From IMG/VR virus record IMGVR_UViG_3300017776_003137, positions 1 to 36,926 of that record: DNA of 36,926 nt. The stretch is one strand, 5' to 3'. The notes under the pieces are model-generated. The model made no database searches and was not told the origin of the DNA. It worked only from the letters and a program-made list of their open reading frames with translations. The stretch comes from a virus. A program made the translations under genes and the position numbers. Numbering within the stretch: the stretch's first letter is position 1; every line of letters begins with the position of its first letter. Below, one piece after another: positions 35,666 through 36,926 of the stretch.

Positions 35666-36926
35666 ATGGCGCTTGTAATAAAAGATCGTGTTAAGGAAAG
35701 TTCAACCACAACAGGAACTGGCACATATACTTTAGCTGGGGCAGAAGCTGGGTTTCAAACTTTTTCAGCAATAGGAAACTCAAACACAACATATTTTACC
35801 GCTACTGACGGAACAAATTGGGAAGTTGGTATTGGTACTTATACGTCTTCTGGAACAACTTTATCCAGAGACACAATTTATTCTTCATCAAATGGTGGGG
35901 GTAAAATTGATTGGGGTGCAGGGGAAAAGCTTATTTTCTGCACCCAACCATCACACAGGGCAAGTTTTCTTGATGCGCTAGGTAATGCTGGCAGTCTTGG
36001 TAGTATAACAGCCACCTTAACTGGCGATGTTATTGGTAATTTAACGGGAACTGTCACAGGAAATGCTACTGGGTCGGCTTCAAAAGTAGATGCGGCTGAT
36101 AATGTTAAGAGTACATGGGGAAATTCAGACGATTTAGAAATTTATCATGATGGGACTAATAGTTTTATTGAGGATGCGGGTTCTGGTAACTTAGTATTAA
36201 AGGGCAGTAATGTTTACATAAAATATAATGATGAAACTATGGGTGCTTTTACTGCTAATGGCACTTCTGTACTTTATTACGACAACGCAATGAAAATTTA
36301 CACCACTACATCAGGTGTACAAGTCAATGGAAATATATATGTAGCTGGTACTGTTGATGGTCGGAATGTAGAAAATGATGGAACTAAGCTTGATTTAGTT
36401 TCTGTTACGCAAGCAGTTGATCTTGATCAAATGGAAACTGATATAGCGGCTCTTGCTAATGGTATGGTTTACAAGGGTGATTGGGATGCATCATCTGGTA
36501 GCTTTCCATCAGGCGCGCAAACGGGGTGGTTTTATTATGTTTCTGTAGCTGGGACTGTAAATAGCGTTGCTTTCCATGTTGGGGATAACATTGTTGCAAC
36601 TACAGACAATGCATCTACTAGCGTTTATGCTAACAACTGGTCTAAGCATGATAATACAGATGCAGTACAATCAGTCGTTGGATTAACTGGCTCGGTAACT
36701 AAAAGCGGATTATTAACTGCAATAAATGTTGAAGATGGCGCAGATGTAACGGATGCAACTAATGTGACCGCCGCTGGTGCTTTAATGGATGGTGAAGTTA
36801 CTAATCTTGCTCAAGTAAAAGCATTTGATACCTCAGATTATGCTACAGCCGCCCAAGGAACTAAAGCTGATGCGGCTTTACCAAAAGCTGGCGGTGCAAT
36901 TACAGGCAACGTAACTTGGGGTGACA
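35666..36926 (+). CDS. Tail fibre protein (5' part, open at the window edge)
   Basis: 420 codons are open from ATG 35666 (TAGGAG about 9 nt upstream) to the end of the window with no stop. The N-terminal part (MALVIKDRVKESSTTTGTGT ... GTNWEVGIGTYTSSGTTLSRDTI, then CTQPSHRASFLD) is the usual attachment domain of marine phage fibres. Residues about 105-135 have TGDVIGNLTGTVTGNATGSA-type repeats, then a beta-rich 'WGNSDDLEIYHDGTNSFIEDAGSGNLVLKGSN' domain and, near the edge, LPKAGGAITGNVTW, a short repeat typical of fibre shafts. The receptor-binding C-terminus is missing. Confidence 0.85.
   Translation, partial: MALVIKDRVKESSTTTGTGTYTLAGAEAGFQTFSAIGNSNTTYFTATDGTNWEVGIGTYTSSGTTLSRDTIYSSSNGGGKIDWGAGEKLIFCTQPSHRASFLDALGNAGSLGSITATLTGDVIGNLTGTVTGNATGSASKVDAADNVKSTWGNSDDLEIYHDGTNSFIEDAGSGNLVLKGSNVYIKYNDETMGAFTANGTSVLYYDNAMKIYTTTSGVQVNGNIYVAGTVDGRNVENDGTKLDLVSVTQAVDLDQMETDIAALANGMVYKGDWDASSGSFPSGAQTGWFYYVSVAGTVNSVAFHVGDNIVATTDNASTSVYANNWSKHDNTDAVQSVVGLTGSVTKSGLLTAINVEDGADVTDATNVTAAGALMDGEVTNLAQVKAFDTSDYATAAQGTKADAALPKAGGAITGNVTWGD

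Noticed and set aside
1-36926. Integrase, excisionase or attachment site
   Set aside because: No tyrosine or serine recombinase motif was found in any frame of reasonable length, and no tRNA fragment that could serve as an attachment site was seen.

Overview
This window is a long, nearly complete stretch of an AT-rich, tailed double-stranded DNA phage genome with a long, flexible tail of the HK97/lambda/gene-transfer-agent (GTA) type. The structural, lysis and recombination families seen here are typical of phages of marine Proteobacteria. The CMP-Kdo synthetase gene (kdsB), the GTA-type holin and the GH108 endolysin all point to a Gram-negative host. No integrase, excisionase or CI-type repressor is visible, so a temperate lifestyle is neither shown nor excluded. 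No gene-free stretch exceeds 300 bases, and I see no tRNA, rRNA, CRISPR or insertion sequence.

Layout. 1-2932 (+): the last 41 codons of a tail gene, two small exported proteins, a membrane/coiled-coil protein, an EF-hand membrane protein, a GTA-type holin, an endolysin and a small unknown. 2966-5166 (-): a tightly coupled operon of eight small genes, three with helix-turn-helix folds, ending in kdsB. 5292-6155 (-): a DUF932 gene. 6286-7120 (+): a RusA resolvase and a cytidylyltransferase-like gene. 7139-9732 (-): a recombination cluster (HNH nuclease, small unknown, NinB-like protein, SSB, Erf-like annealing protein, Gp157-like protein, small unknown). 9824-11500 (+): a Cro-like regulator, a replication initiator carrying three 23-bp iterons inside its gene, and two small replication-region genes. 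11682-16021 (+): a putative DNA base hypermodification operon. 16036-36926 (+): terminase, portal, head, connector, tail tube, tail chaperones with a -1 frameshift, tape measure, tail tip, and a tail fibre open at the window edge. A divergent set of small extra genes (20003-21053) sits inside the head cluster.

The most notable system is the hypermodification operon: ParB-like protein, TET/JBP dioxygenase, class II glutamine amidotransferase, GNAT, amino acid:DNA transferase-like protein and a 5-hydroxymethyl-pyrimidine DNA kinase-like protein. The reading frames overlap or nearly abut, and the operon lies just before the terminase genes. By analogy with known thymidine hypermodification routes, the dioxygenase would oxidise the 5-methyl group of a base in DNA, the kinase would activate the hydroxyl, the transferase would replace it with an amino acid, and GNAT and/or the amidotransferase would decorate the product. 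No cytosine methylase and no dUMP hydroxymethylase are present in the window, which favours direct oxidation of thymine; this is inference.

Other points of note: a 19-bp palindrome (TGTAAA-N7-TTTACA) shared by three intergenic regions and placed at the -35 of up to five promoters; a lambda-like origin inside the initiator gene; a canonical GGGAAAC slippery site joining two tail chaperone frames; a portal with a long C-terminal extension; and several GC-rich hairpins between genes, which mark transcription-unit ends in an otherwise AT-rich genome.
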